A DNA stretch of 64,000 nucleotides from Styela clava (GCF_964204865.1 NC_135263.1:5768501-5832500); one strand, 5' to 3'. Shown: positions 12,158 through 26,016, numbered from the stretch's first letter. The notes: generated by a model from the sequence alone, not told the origin. Program-made: numbers and translations.

Positions 12158-15100
12158 AAATTTTGTTGTTTATCTAACTTTAAAACATTATAGCTGCAAG
12201 TAAGGCCACGCGTACTGGCAAATAAGACAGATCTCCAAGCAACTTAGCTGACGACCACAGAAATACTGGGAGCCACTACAAAGCTATCATTTTGTGATTT
12301 TTTTCACATACTTAAATCGCAATATCATTCATTGTTGACCTGTTGTATGAAATATAAAATAAGCATGTTTGCGTTACCACAAACATTCGGCCTCTATCAG
12401 AATAATTAGTTTTTTTACGGCGCTAACTTCCACCTAAAAGTCTTGTTTTATTTCGTGTGAGAATGTTGCTGAATTCCTAAAAATCATGACTAGCGCCATT
12501 TTCCATCTATACATTTTTTGACAAAATATTATTTTCGGTTAAATCTGAAATTTTCAATTCGAACATGTTTATTTCGAATACGCAAACGTCTGCAGCTTCC
12601 CATAAAAAGACGATTTTGTGGTTCATGAACTTCAATTGGGGCTTAGATAAGAAAAGCATCACAGCGATTTATTCACGAATTCTGCAAACATGACAAGGCA
12701 TTTACTGAAACAGGAAAGCAATAATGGGATCCAAGTATTGTAATCGAATTAACCTTTTAAGAACGAATAGTAAATGCTCTCTATTTGTTGAAAAATTAAA
12801 CATTTTTTATACTTTAGCATAAAGGCATTCTTTTTTCAAGCATCGGATGCATATAGGTTTTCCATTATTTTAACCGGAACCAGGTTAATTTTGTTACTGT
12901 CGATTATTACAGATTTATTGGAATATCATTGTCGTATTGCTACTGTGGAAATTGCATTCCAGAACGAATTAATTGAATATGTTGTAATACCATATTGCTT
13001 TCTACTTTAGAAGAAAGAAAGATTAAAAATGCTGTGATTCTTTACAATTATGTGGTCGCAGGTTGAATATCTAAAACCATTGTTTCGCAATCGACCGAAA
13101 GCTGGGGCGTCTGAAAAATTCAGGTTGCTTAGTTATTTCAACTAAAACCTAAAAGTAATTATTTTTCATTGTTAATAAATTTTATTATTCATTCTGTATG
13201 TATTATTTAAGACTAAGTGTTGCCCAATAGTGATTATGGAAGTAGTATCACAGCGTAAAAAAATATTTATTTTAATGCAAACAAATAATAATGTTGAAAT
13301 GATAAAATAAATAATACAAAAATAAATGTTATGTAGGGATGATTGTTTTTTGTATCAATAATTCAATTTTGCGGCCATAAAAGAAACACATGCCGTTTAG
13401 TATTTGAGCATATCTTTGGGTCGCGAGATTTTACAAAATTCGCTTCTTGAGTACAAGTTCCTATGATGGCTATTTCCTATATGATATACTTTGATATGTT
13501 TAAATATTCCCTGACCTATGCAAATAAATCTGAATGAATCTCAATCAAAACACGCCAATACGCGAAGAAGTTTAATTCCATTCTCTTGTGGTAATAAGCT
13601 GTATTAAAATTATATGAACGTTACTATCTCAGTTTTGGAATTCTAAATTAGGCCATTTATGAACAATTACTGCATTACAAATAAATGCCCGAAAGCACTA
13701 CTGATTTCACTACCATTTAGCCGTGCATGTATCCTTGTTTGCGCGAAAACTCATATCCGATGACTTTCTGGCATTTTTCACTACAATTCGGGTTTTCATT
13801 TTCTTTAGTGTTGCACAGTAAACTAAAATTGCCCTGTTTTCTTCTTTAATATTTTCCAAAACAACACATTTTGATGGGGTTCAATGATGACTTGTCGGCC
13901 ATCTACAATTTATAAAATTGCGTATTGCGTCCGATGTTCTAAGCAAACGCCACGAGTCATAGCTTGAATACTGGCCATTCAATTCAAATAATGAACAATA
14001 TTGTGCAGAATATCATGATAAAAAAAAAATTCGTAATGCATATTTTAAACTATGTTTGACTTCCTCAATGACTGTTAACTTTATAATAATTCAAGAGGAA
14101 GTATATTAGATATAAAACTATTCAGGTTTCGCATTTCCTCAAGATTTAACGTTTTCTATCTTCCAATTATTTAAGGTTTGAAGAAGCTTACTGTTGGTGT
14201 CAACTACGTCAAGGGGCAAACTTTGAAGGAGGTAGTGAATAGTATAGAAAAACCGGCAAAGCCCTCTGCAATGAAATGCACATGGTGATTTCGGATTTTC
14301 CGAATGAAGAGTTTGCTATCGATATACAAGCTGTTTCGCTACTCATTGTCCAAATCATCAATACAGATCCAGTGAAATTATGGACAGGAATGAAATAAGA
14401 TCGCAAGGTTGTATACTTAGGAAACAAACCTAAAAAACGTTTCACTCTTTTGGTTGGCTCGGTGCTATTCGCGTGTGCCACCTATGATATCTAAGGTGCC
14501 ACCGAATGCACCGATATTACCCAAGCTAGACTGTACAAGCCTGGCCCGGAAAATAAATAATAAAATACTGTACTTCGAAAGGCCATGATTATACAATAGC
14601 AATTTGTAAATGTTGCCTTTCTTTGTAATATCTTATGACATGTAATACATCGGTGAAATGTATTTTTCTTAAATAGTAGCTGAGTAACGCCAGACCGAAT
14701 GTCTCATTTAAATACGACGAACCCTACTTCCACCTTCTTTTCTGCTTTTATATGGTGGCGGTTTCAATATTATTATCGAAAATCTCGCATGATATTAAGT
14801 AGGCTTTTACAATTGAGTATTTTGAGCTGATTTATTTTTAGCAACCCTAAAAAATTATTGACTATTCACGTCCCGGGCCAGGACACACAAGTACGCAAAG
14901 TATATATATATATCGATGGTAAAATAATAGCGAGAAATATTGCATTTCCGCAGCACCTGAATACTCTAAAATATTTATTCCAAGCCTTTTGGATCGTATT
15001 GATCCATCATACTAATTAGGAACCTAATTTTGCTTGTTGAAGTCATGGACTTAATTTAGTACTTCGCTCATACACAGGTTAAGAATATTTACTATAGGTT

Positions 15101-16412
15101 ATGCGCGTTACTTGAGGCGTGAAAATATTCAATTTCCAAACTGTTGTAGTTACCTATAATTATGATTAATGAAACATATTGTATATGCTTTCTATTATTT
15201 CAGGAAAATCTGCATCTGAATAATTTCGGCTTCAATGTAACTATGTCATCGCTGGCGTGGAGTGGAAGTGCATTTACCACTCCTCCCGAATATGATCACT
15301 AATAGTTAGATTTACTGAACACATAGGGAACAACAAGGAAGACCCCAGGGCTTTACCCTGGTGCCAGATTCATGGCATACGCATGGCGTTGCTTGCATAG
15401 GGAGTATCTTGTTATCTTGAAATTGCTTTGAAATTATTTGGACAATACTTTAATACGGAATTGATATTATCAAATATATATCTATTATTTTAGCAAGGCA
15501 TGCTGAAACGAGACGATATATTAACAATTGTTTTGATAGTGCAAATCGGACATAAATATGAAAAAAATATATATCACATGTCTTCAATTTTATTGATCTG
15601 ATACTCACAAGACTATGAAAATATTCACAATGTGTATATATATATATATATGGGGGGCAGAACAAATGAGGCAGGCGAAGAAATCGTGGGCGAATACCTC
15701 CAAATCTAGAAGAAAGAGAAATTTAAAAGAAATGTAATTCTATAAAACGAGAATTACAAATTCATTTCGCCAGATTGCATCGACTAACTGTAGTTTCCGA
15801 TCAATCTGGAAGAATTTCTGTTATCTACGCATACTTATTTTCGATTCCTCGGGTTGCATTCGACTATGTTTTGGAGAAAACGTGCGACCGCTATGATATC
15901 TTTCTGTTTCCGACAAAACATCAAGATACTCTTCTTTTCTCCGTCAGTGATCTAAGCGTTGCGACTTCCCGATTTTGCCGCTTTAGGGCAGCTAAAGCAT
16001 AGAACTGACAATAGTCAACTTCAATCTCAACTGTTACGTGAATTTAAAGTTTTCTATTAGTTGCTGAAACATTGTATTGTTTTGCAATTTGTATGATTAG
16101 ATAGCGTATATCAGTGTGAGTTGAACAGGCTACCCGTACTGCGCCAGTTATTGGTCCTTGCTGTTCATATATTTGAACATCGCTATCTTGTTCGATCGCC
16201 CTATTGCAAAGTTGAACCGACACAAAGCACACTAAACCCGGTCCATCATCTGGAAGATTTATTTTTATTAGTATTAGGCCGCTCTTTATCCAAATATTTA
16301 TCAGTTGGACGAACGACATTTATTGAACAGTATACGATAAGTACTCGATTCATCACGACATAAAGTATATGCAAAGCTAAACTAGACACTGACAGTGACA
16401 GCAGTCTCAGAC
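12158..16412. other. Gene-poor interval
   Basis: AT-rich sequence with many stops in all frames. Open frames at 14481-14209 (minus) and 15775-16002 (plus) have no recognisable motif, no convincing splice partners and no family resemblance. Short AT microsatellites lie near 14900 and 15640. I see no supportable gene. Confidence 0.6.
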
Positions 16413-16709
16413 CAGGGATGCCAGACTCAGTAATATAAAAGCCAGGCTAGGACACAAAAAGCCAACAATTGCACTATGTACAAAAGTCTCAAGATTTGTC
16501 TGATTTAAAACGAGACTAAATTTTGATTACTGCAACTAAACCACTATCTCCTCGGAACTAAACGTCCTCGGAAGGCATATTGACAATTAAATTATTCAAT
16601 TTGCAACTTTATTTTGCACTATTGTATCAAATGACGGGATTTTGTAAAATTGTTGGCTTTTTTGTTGGCTGACCTGGCTATTTTTGATCTCTGGGATCTG
16701 ACAACCCTA
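16413..16709. mobile_element. Degenerate hAT-like element
   Basis: Starts CAGGGATGCCAGACTCAG. Its right end, reverse-complemented, reads TAGGGTTGTCAGATCCCAGA, which matches the left end of the 896-bp hAT at 28038. The inner part is rich in 'AAAAGCCA' words, as in that element. No clean 8-bp target duplication was found, so this is an old or trimmed copy. Confidence 0.6.
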
Positions 16710-17700
16710 TAACATCAGTCCATTTTTTGTGTATTTGTGAAGACGAAAGAAAAATCGTAGTGAACATTATGCAAGGTGGGCGAAAGTGAGGTAACAGTTG
16801 TTAAAAACAACTGCCATTTTACTTCTGGTCCAGCTTGTATATATATTTTTTATAATCAGGCTTACCCTATGTCCGAAGCAAAAAGACGTCAAGTCAAAGT
16901 GACTATAATTTGTTATATTCTCTTTGTGACAATCCAGCCTTGGTTCGATTCCGAGGCGTAGTAACTTTTACATACTTTTGTGGGTAAATCACGGGCATCG
17001 AATGTTGGTCTTCGCTTCAAATAATGGAAATATTTCTTCAATTCAATAGAAAACTTGCACTTTTTTTTTGGCATTTTTTATGATTTAACAGCAGTACAGT
17101 TTGGTGTGAAATTAACGTATATATATATGTTTCATATTTTATATCATAACAAAATGAAAATTTCTTTCTTTATTCGAACTAGTAAAGCGAGTTGCAAATC
17201 AGCGGGAAAACATAAAAAATCAGGACTGTCCCAACTAAACCGAGACGTGTGATATATATATAATTCAAATATATTCTGGTTAATAAATAAGATGCAAAGT
17301 GAATTGGGTAAAAAAACTATGTAAACACTACTACAGCTAGAAACTTAGTAAAATTGAGAATCAGTGACAATCTTGCCAGAAACGATATTGAGTGAAAAGC
17401 ATTTCATATTCAATTCAGCCACAGGTCTCCCATATCTGGCTGCTGGAATGAGTTGTCCCTAGCGCTAGTTCTAATGCAGTCTTTCATAGGACAATTTAAT
17501 CAACAGAATTTCAGCATTTCTATACTATTTTGGACTTGCCATCAATGCCAGCCCTGACTACCTATACGCGTAAAAAAAAAAAAACGTGTCCGGAAAATTC
17601 GCCGCAGGAAATTTCGTCGTATAGAAAAATTCGCAAGAGCATTTTGCTGTAAAACATGTATATATTTGTGATAAAAAACAGTCAGGTTTATAGGTTAGGG
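16710..17700. other. Gene-free interval
   Basis: AT-rich intergenic sequence with short homopolymer and TA-rich runs. Nothing coding or clearly repetitive was seen. Confidence 0.5.
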
Positions 17701-17951
17701 CAGGGTGGTCCAAGATTGGCAGCTCCGCGGGCCACAAAATTACTTCTGCATTGTTCGCGGACCACAATAGTGCCAAAAACTTTGCTCGTTGAACTTCGCT
17801 AGTTGCCTCAGCAAGCCATAACAATAGTCAATTCAGTGACATTAGTGATGCAACAATATGTCAAAAGATTTTTTGGTTAATTTTATGACGAAATGCGATA
17901 ATGAAGTGGCGGGCCAAATGTGGCCCGCGGGCCTGGGTTTGGACCACCCTG
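17701..17951. mobile_element. Non-autonomous hAT element (251 bp)
   Basis: Terminal inverted repeats CAGGGTGGTCCAA and TTGGACCACCCTG, flanked by an exact 8-bp target duplication GGTTAGGG at 17693-17700 and 17952-17959. The inside is rich in 'CGCGGGCC' and 'GGCCCGCGGGCC' words, as in many small hAT elements of animals. No transposase frame. Confidence 0.88.
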
Positions 17952-18077
17952 GGTTAGGGTATGCTCTTAAATAACGAATCATTTGTAAATAGGGCGATTT
18001 TTCCTATGCGGCGAATTTCCTACAGCGAATTTCCCGAGAACCAAATAAAACAATTGTTAAGCATAGTTTATATAAAT

Positions 18078-21000
18078 CTAACAGCTGAAATAACAAGAAG
18101 ACGATTTGTCGAATACAGGATGGTCGCAAAAGTTTTTGCCTAAATTTCCTAATTTAGTTTCCAAAATCTCGTCCATCCAAAATTTTCGTTTCAAATTATT
18201 ATACTTGAAATCCATGTTTAAATCTCTCCATGAATATTTGCCGAGATTAAAATCTGCGTATTTATAACCAAAAATTTGTTCATTGTAATAACTTCTATGC
18301 AAAGTCCAAACTTTGTTCTTGCTTGTAGTGGTTTCAGGATTCATGCTTTTGTTGCAAAATGGTGCCAACGGCCACTCGAATGAATGTTTCTTTGGGTTTG
18401 AAATATTTACAGATACCTGTGTATGAATAATATGCAGATCAATTAATTGGCAATGTACTTGAATCTACACAAATATGAATGTGTGTACCTCCTCATTGGG
18501 AAAGTGTATTAGATAAATATACAAAATTTCCGGAAAACATTATAATAAATGTGTTCGACGGCAATTCCCTTCGTTAATGAATGTTTGTTTACGTAATCAC
18601 TCGACATATAGGCTAAGTCTGAATCTGAGATGGCGGCGACGCAGTTTTCGCGCGACTTATAGGTCAGTCCACGAATGCCGTACGAAACCTGAGATACTTT
18701 TTTACGCCAATCCTAACAAGACACTCAACGTTGTAGCCATGAATATATCTGGATGGATGAATATGCCAAGTTGTAATCGTGCGCTATCCAGTCCGTGTCC
18801 TTCAGTTTTTGTCGCATTTGGACTTTCGAATTACACCCTAATTATTAGGCATTGTTTTACTTGGCTGTTTTAGCATATTCCATATTTTTTGAGAAATATA
18901 GATTTTCACTACTGCAACTTCTTCGTTGGCAGGGGTTCATATGCGGCATTTTTGGTAGTCCCGAAGTATGTGAACCAAGGTAGCGGACACCGGAACGTAG
19001 TATGTGTACCAGGTTGGGCTTAGGCCTTAATTTTATTTCAATTTTTCTCATTTTAGCTTTATTACAAATTCGGGGACTAGCCAAGTGACTCCCATAGTAT
19101 TTGTAATTGGAATTATGGCCTAACTTGGGACACATGCATACGTTCCGGTGTCCGCCATCTTTGTTCACATACTTCGGGAGTACCGAATTTTTTGACTTGA
19201 CTATTCAGATGTTTTGCGTTTTTTATATATCAACTAGTAATTAGTGAATCTACATATACAAGTAAATAAAACCTGAATAAACATATACACACCGCCAAAA
19301 ACTGTGAAGTAACCCGACTCGAAGTCCAGTCTGACACCCGGGCATTTTTTTCTAGATGTCGTCTCATTGCAAACGTGCGATCCATTGCACTATGATGTAG
19401 CAAAAACGTCGGATCAAAAGCTGAGAAAGCAGTTGCAAGCATCCCATAGTCGCACCAGTTTTTGGGGTCCGTTATTCTGGGAGCTTTGTAACAAAAACAG
19501 TTGTGAATCTGAAATGGAATATTATATTGCAATTTGACGTGACTGGAACACATCTATTACCAAAAAATTTGATGTTAATAATTTCAATCTTATCAATTTA
19601 CAAAATTATGGACCAACATATTGAAATACGCTTCAGTATCCAACGTATATATAGGGTGTTCATAAAGTCTTAAAAAATTTTACAATTGCAAAGGGAATTT
19701 ATCGATATTATATATTGTTTAGGCCCTCACAGATGTATTAATTGAAGTAAAAATATTCAAACAATTACTATGGTCAAAAAAACGACAAACCTGGTCAATT
19801 TGTATTGAGAACTAAAATTAAAATTGTAAAGCGACATGTATGTACAAGTATTCCCATGCACAACTACATTTTTCAGTGCGTGTAGTTTGTATAAAATATC
19901 TGTACTTTCGAAGTAGGTGAACCAAGATGGCAGACACCGGAACGTCGAATGTGTACCAGGTTAGGGTTAGATCATAATTCTATCCCAATGATCCTTTCTT
20001 CAGTTCCATTACGAGTTCGGAAACTAGTCAAGTGACTCCCGTAGTAATTGTACTAGAAATAATGGCTTAACCCAACCTGGTACACACACTTCGTTCCGGT
20101 GCCCGCCATCTTGGTCCACATACTTCGGGGGTACCAAAATATCATCACCTGATCATGTGAATAAGACGAAATAATTCTATCAAAATGAGAGTAATCGTGA
20201 GACAAAAGAGCTCTGGTTGTTGCTCTTTGGAAAAAATTGTCCATTAATACCCCTGGATACCATATTCGACGCCGGGTATACCTGAGAAAGGAATTAGTTC
20301 ATATTATGGCTTGTGTGTAATGTGTATATAGTAATACTGCCTGGAACTAGGATTTGGACCCGTTAACTCTTGCTCAGTAAACAAGAAAATGTTCAGCAGC
20401 GAGAGCTATTTGCCAGCATCGCCCTCAGTCAAGTTTGGACATGTAGTCAAATCCAGATAATGGGAGTGGTGGGGTATTGTTTGAAGAGTTAGAAAAGAGT
20501 TAGACTTTACTATTATGGCATCGTAGGTTCACATCACCCATGGCAGTGGCCGACAAACCGCGTCACATGGGCCAAATTCGGACCACGGACAAGTTTCTTA
20601 TCGTCCCCGGAAAATTTTACTTTAAATGCATAAAACAAAATTCGCTCATTAAATTTATTATGTTTGTTGTAAGTAGCGTAAGCAAGAGCACATATCTGTT
20701 GTATGTCGATCACTTTACGAACGTGGACGTTTAAATTAACACAGGATTAGGAGTTGCGGTGTATAAAAATTTGAGACTAGTGTGGCTACTGTTTATAAGA
20801 AGAAAATAATGTTGCCCGCACTCTAACGTAGTGTGTATATTTGCCACAGTGGTACCCAAAGTTTGCCGACCACTGACCCAAGGTGTGATAAACTTGGTAA
20901 ACAATGCGGAACGGAAAAAATTACGTTCCTTTCATGACCAAGTAGGCACTCCCGCAGTGTGTGTGCCAGGTTAGGATTATGCTATAAAATTTAATTCGGA

Positions 21001-24000
21001 TTTTCATTATTTTAGTTATATTACGAGTTCCGGGACTGTCTGTGTTAGCCAAGTGAATATACCCTATGCCCATAGTCTTTCGTCCCTTTACACAACTTGA
21101 TATAAAGTAGGCGAACAAACTTAGTTACCTCCATATTAGTGAACACACACCTGGAGCGCCCAAAGTAACCCGTTACATATCAGTGATTGGAAAAAATATA
21201 AAAGACTGTCAGGTCTATGAACTGCTAACTCGTCATGATAAAAATATCTCAATTTTCAGAAGACTCACGTATGGTTTGTGCCAGGAATAAATGATCCATG
21301 GAATGGATTGTGAACGTACTTCTTTAGAATGGGATCATATATTTCAGGAAGACGAATTAGGTATGGTATATCAAGAGCTTTTTCAGTCCAATCCCAAAAC
21401 GGAATCCCGAGTGTTTTATTTTTCAAATATCTTTGAAGACCTATAAATGAAAATATCAAACATAAATAGCTATATGCGTGATTCGAAATGTTTCATCCCA
21501 TATAAATAAAAGCAACGTAGCTTAGCTTGCTACTGAACATGCTGGAATGTGTGTCTCCAGTAGGACTTTAACCACGGGTAAAACTAACCGGTTACCCGTC
21601 ACCACTCCCCTAAAATGTCGACTATGCTAATATCCCGGAGACAGAATGCGCATTTGTTAAATAACATTAAATAGGCGCTCTTGGAACAAAATCGTGAAAA
21701 TTTTATTCCGGCCGGAAAACATTTCTGAACTTGATGTTGTCAAATTTTCATAATCAGCAACACCAGTACTTCAATTATTCATTCACATTTACTTGATGTT
21801 TACAAATTGAATTAGTGATATCCTTTTGAATTAAACGACACGGAAGATGCTTTTTTGATGACCTAATCATTTTTGAAGTAATTGTAAAAACAAAAGGAGA
21901 TTATCACTTGAAATGTCAGTCAACGGTCAAGTAAAATCGTAACCGTTAACCATCTAAAAGTTGGTTAATTAACCGATTAACCTTTCCCAGCCCTAGTCAC
22001 CAGTACTAATAAAAAGTCTAACGTTCCTCCACTAAGTATATATATGGTATATGCGCCACTTTCTGGATATTCCAAGCCAATTATATTCAAGTTAGGAACT
22101 GGAAGTGTTTGTCTCAGAATAGGGAATATAAAAAATAACTGAAAACCCGTAAACAAAATTATTATATTTTCATTGAAAAGCAGGGGGCCACGGAGTGATG
22201 AAAGTCTTTGGAAGGCCTCTCCAGAAAGTTTGAGAATCACTGCGCTAATCGATCCTCGCAGTTTCGGGGGAAATTACACAACTAGAATGACACAGATGCG
22301 CGGAACTTACGAATGACGAAAGCGCGGTGACAGTCGAATATTGGAGTGGATTCACAATAGCCATCCCTGGCCCATCTAGAGACGTTATAATCTTACTGTA
22401 GCTTGAAAGGCAAGCACAACTCACCCAGTTCAAACTGTACGATTATCATTCTGTGCCACGGTAAGAATAACGGGTGATGATGCCAACTACAGTGACCATC
22501 CTCGTGATCTTTATACATCTTGTACCAGGGGCAACGTCCAGGCCATCCATGCCATGATGCGATGTTCTGAAAAGAACAACCAAAGAAAAATCCGAATTTA
22601 ACGAATTAAAAAATTAGCTTTCAGTCTTTTTTTCCTAATGAATGAAAATACATTTATTGAAATTTTTTATGTAGATCAGTGGTTTCCCCTCCGCCTATTT
22701 TGGAACTCTTTATTCCTCCCCCACCCCAAAAAAGTTTTTATTTATTCATCGGTACTTGGTTAGTGTTATGCTTAAATCGCACACCTGTATTATGGTAATA
22801 ATAATAAATAAGTAAAGAATAGTTGCAGTACTACAGCAAATACGACAAAATTTCTTCCCAGTTGGGAAACGTGAATTTAGATAATTACCTAAATAATAAA
22901 TTAATACGAGTGAATTGGGTTATACATAGGTCAATCAAGGGGTCACTCAAACATGCTTCGTACCATATATCCTTTCTTTGACTTGTCCTTTTTGAACTTA
23001 GTCATTGCTTGAATCAAGTCATGCGTGTCCTCGTTCGTGAGATGACGAACATTCTTTCTGATTCGGAACTCTGATACATGAAATTAATACCGTGAACATG
23101 ACATTAGCAATAGTTATTTCGGTACTCCCGTAGTATGTGTACCATGTTAGGGTTAGGTCATAATTTTATACCAATAGGTTTCAGTCCCTTTACACAACTC
23201 GATGTGAAGTAGGCGAACAAATTAGTTACGTCCATATTGGTACACACACTTCTGAAGCGCCGTTTTTTTGGTTCTGGTCACGCTATTTGAAAAACAATAC
23301 AAGATCAAGTACCAAGTCTATGAACAAAAAAGTTTTTTGCGAAAAGAGCGAACAAAAATGGGCAAAATTAATTTGAATCATTGTACTACACTACGACTAC
23401 GACTGGGTTCGCCACTTGTCAACACTTACAATACGATTTGGCAGCATTATAGTCTTAGCAACAAAATGATTTATACTTTTCCTATGACAGGTTTTCTGTT
23501 TTGATCTTAAACATCATTTCTTTAGTAAAATTACAATTTCACAATATTTGCCATAAAGATAGGCAAGGCTGAAAGAATGTCGTTAGTCGCTTGCTTTTCT
23601 ATCAATGTCAATTACGGTGCGAATCTGGAAACCGTTACAGAGATTGACTTTCATATGTTGCAACTAATGCACAACGACATCGTTTTGTGTCGTATTTCTG
23701 GTGCAAAACAAAACCGAAAATGGCAAATTGTAAGACGATTGTTTATAGTTAAATGTCAGTGATTTTAAATAAATTACTACCTTCAGTAACCGATGAGCAA
23801 GTTCTCGACATGCTCCCTCTCCCAGCACAAGACCCTGCTGCTTCTCGTCCTCGTGATTTACATATTCGCTCTCTCGTTTGTAATCCTCCCCATTTCGTTT
23901 TTATACATTCACTCCAACGACTCCATATTGACCAAGATGCTAAAAAGAGTTGAATAAACTAGGTTTTATATTGGAATTCGTGGAATCGTGATGCCTTCCG

Positions 24001-26016
24001 TCGATGGAATTAAAAGGAAACGTTTTTTCGCTGGACACGGAATAGACCTTTGGATCATTTTGTTAAATTGTTTCTGTTGTTGTTTGTATTCCTCTTCTCG
24101 TTGTGGTAGAAAAAAATCTCTTTCTCATTAACTATCACTTTTATTCATTTTAAAAATTTCTATGAGCTTTATAAGATTCGTTTTCCACTTCGAAGTTTTA
24201 TGTGATGACATCATCAAAATGAACAATTGCGCGCCGTTTGGCGGATCCGCGATCGGAATTTTTTTATTTCGAAAACTACTGGAAAATATTTGATACTACT
24301 TCGTTTTGGTTTTCGTGCTCATATTTTTCATCATTTTTTTCTTATTTCAGAATAAATGATACTTAAATTTTTAGAGTTTTATTTTCTCTTGTTTTTGTTA
24401 AAAATCAAATTAGAATACATTTACCTCTATGACATTCTGTGGATCCAACAAGTAAGTAATTTTTCGAACAAAAACACTCACAGCATCCATGTTTCCTATG
24501 AATCTTGTAGTGATCGCAGTCAGTGGAACATGCCAGTAAATCTTAAACAATATAGCAAATAGCAATAATAGTGAACAAAGGAGACTGATCTCAGAGATGA
24601 GTAAACCCTAAATGCTAAAAGCTACTTACTGATCCTGTAAAGCAGAGTTGCAAAAAGAAACTCTGGGTTGGGAGTTGCAAAAGAAATCTTCGGTGCCCCC
24701 GAAGTACGTGCACCAAGATGGCGCACAACCCAATAACCATAACCTGGTACACCCACTATGTTCAGGTTGTGCGCCATCTTGGTGCTCATACTTCGGGTGC
24801 ACCGAATTTTTTTCGACACTGACTTATGTTGAAACAAAATATTGATCAAATTCGGACTATACTGAGACCCACCATCACCAAAATGGAGCCAAGATTCAAT
24901 CTTTTGTGCGAAAATATTCAAGCACATCGGTTTTATTAAAGGATTTGTCAATTTTATTTATATATTTTCTGTATTATATATTAAATTTTACTTTAATTTT
25001 ACCAATTGCGTCGTGATGAAAAATTGCTGAAGAATGCTGCTGTAAATCATCATGGTATAGAAATGGCGCAAATTTTAAAGCATTTCATGTCGATACGATC
25101 AGAAAAACAGCTAATAGCTATATAGCAGACATGGGCAAAGTACGGCCCGTGGGTCAATTCCGGCTGGATGGGTAATTCAATCTGGCCCGCCTGATGCCGC
25201 CACAACCAAGCTGAAATCAAATTTTGATGTTTGAGCTAAAAATAGTTCGGGGAATCTGTTGAGATTGTGGTTAAATTTAATTTTCGCACGAAGCATATTG
25301 TTTTCCATTTTTGCTTTGTAACACTGTAAATATTGTTCATAAAATGTAATTTTTTACGTCACACTTACATGGCCCGTCAGAATAGGTGGGAAAAATTTTT
25401 GACTCCTGGTCCAAAAACTTGCCCACCCTTACTACATAGTGAACTCCACATAACCAAATGCTGTGGAAAATCTATAGTAATGAATTTTAGAAAACGTTTA
25501 CAAATTGAAGGACGGTTAGTGAAAGGGCCTCGTTATTTTGAGTAATGGAAATTGACGCTCACTCTTTTCACTGCATCGTTCTTCTTGGCGTAGAACTTGT
25601 AAATACGACCAAGGTGTTTTCTGCATGCTATCCATCCAGTCTTGATCATCGTCTTCATTTGGAGGTTGTAGTATCATAGACTCTAGAATAAAGTTATATA
25701 TACTTGAAATAATTTTGTATGATTGATTAAAATTTTAAGAAAATTTGTTTGAAGGGTAATTCAAATCAAGCATTAAAATCACGGCTTCAAACCCTAATTA
25801 GGATGTTAAAAGGTGTTAATTTGCTCGTTTTTTTTTCGGAAATCTATAATCTTGTAAAAAATCATTTTTTTTTTATTACTCACCGGGGCTACGAGTTTCA
25901 GACCTTACTCCTGGGGATACTTGATACGAAAACTCTCCACGAACACTTACAAAAGCAAAAATAAGAGAAATGACAAAAGCCAAGCACATCCTCCGACTTT
26001 TCAATGGTTTGTCCAT
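18078..26016 (-). CDS. Secreted type-3 copper protein with TSP1 module (copy 2)
   Basis: Ten exons on the minus strand, all joining in phase: 26016-25884, 25682-25563, 24541-24425, 23939-23781, 23070-22964, 22566-22425, 21440-21269, 20281-20149, 19508-19293 and 18416-18078 (TAG). They encode about 545 residues. Order: signal peptide (hydrophobic LAFVISLIFAFVSV), a linker exon, a Cys-rich exon (CDHYKIHRKHGCCECFC), a thrombospondin type-1 module (WSIWSRWSEC), then the copper domain. CuA ligands are His in WHGWPG and in CSWHHHPLFLPWHR. CuB ligands are the two His of HDQIH and the HH of LLHHSAMDR. All six are present, so the protein should bind two coppers and oxygen. Family knowledge: tyrosinases oxidise phenols to quinones and molluscan haemocyanins carry oxygen. 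The trait GIPFWDWT and 'VQFE' resemble the latter group. ATGs at 26088 and 25989 are alternative starts. The gene is intact, not a pseudogene. It faces its paralogue at 35862-43971 head to head. Confidence 0.85.
18954..19184. mobile_element. Palindromic MITE, type A, copy A1
   Basis: Left end GGTAGTCCCGAAGTATGTGA is mirrored by the right end TTCACATACTTCGGGAGTACC. Inner words GACACCGGAACG and CGTTCCGGTGTCCGCC are also mirrored. It lies in the last intron of copper gene copy 2. Confidence 0.8.
19902..20135. mobile_element. Palindromic MITE, type A, copy A2
   Basis: Left end GTACTTTCGAAGTAGGTGAA and right end CACATACTTCGGGGGTACC are mirrored. Same family as A1. Its right edge is about a dozen bases from the 5' splice site that follows exon 20281-20149 of copper gene copy 2. 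Confidence 0.8.
20945..21160. mobile_element. Palindromic MITE, type C, copy C2
   Basis: Starts GGCACTCCCGCAGTGTGTGT and ends ACACACACCTGGAGCGCC, with the type C inner strings TACGAGTTCCGGGACTGTCT and CACAACTTGATATAAAGTAG. It lies in an intron of copper gene copy 2. Confidence 0.78.
23121..23261. mobile_element. Palindromic MITE, type C, copy C3 (internally deleted)
   Basis: Starts GGTACTCCCGTAGTATGTGT, keeps the GTTAGGGTTAGG core, then jumps to the TTTCAGTCCCTTTACACAAC half. It lacks the middle 'ACGAGTTCGGGGACTG' part seen in other type C copies. Confidence 0.75.
24691..24803. mobile_element. Palindromic MITE, type B, copy B2
   Basis: CACCAAGATGGCGCACAACC at the left is mirrored by GGTTGTGCGCCATCTTGGTG at the right, giving an almost perfect hairpin. 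It lies in the second intron of copper gene copy 2. Confidence 0.8.
25126..25431. mobile_element. Non-autonomous hAT element (306 bp)
   Basis: Ends CAGACATGGGCAAAGT and ACTTGCCCACCCTTA are inverted. Flanks CTATATAG (25118-25125) and CTACATAG (25432-25439) differ at one base, fitting an aged 8-bp duplication. It has 'CGGCCCGTGGG' and 'TGGCCCGCC' words. It lies in the second intron of copper gene copy 2. Confidence 0.75.

Noticed and set aside
14209-14481. 90-codon minus-strand open frame
   Set aside because: No recognisable motif, no splice partners, and surrounded by AT-rich non-coding sequence.
15775-16002. 75-codon plus-strand open frame ending in AKA
   Set aside because: Some protein-like look, but no homologue recognised and no supporting exon or start context.
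23753-23953. 66-codon plus-strand frame similar to one at 37808-37539 on the minus strand
   Set aside because: Both are antisense shadows of the conserved TSP1 exons, not genes.
18078-26016. Copy 2 of the copper gene as a pseudogene
   Set aside because: At first only scattered pieces were visible, but all ten exons proved in phase with all copper ligands and no internal stop.
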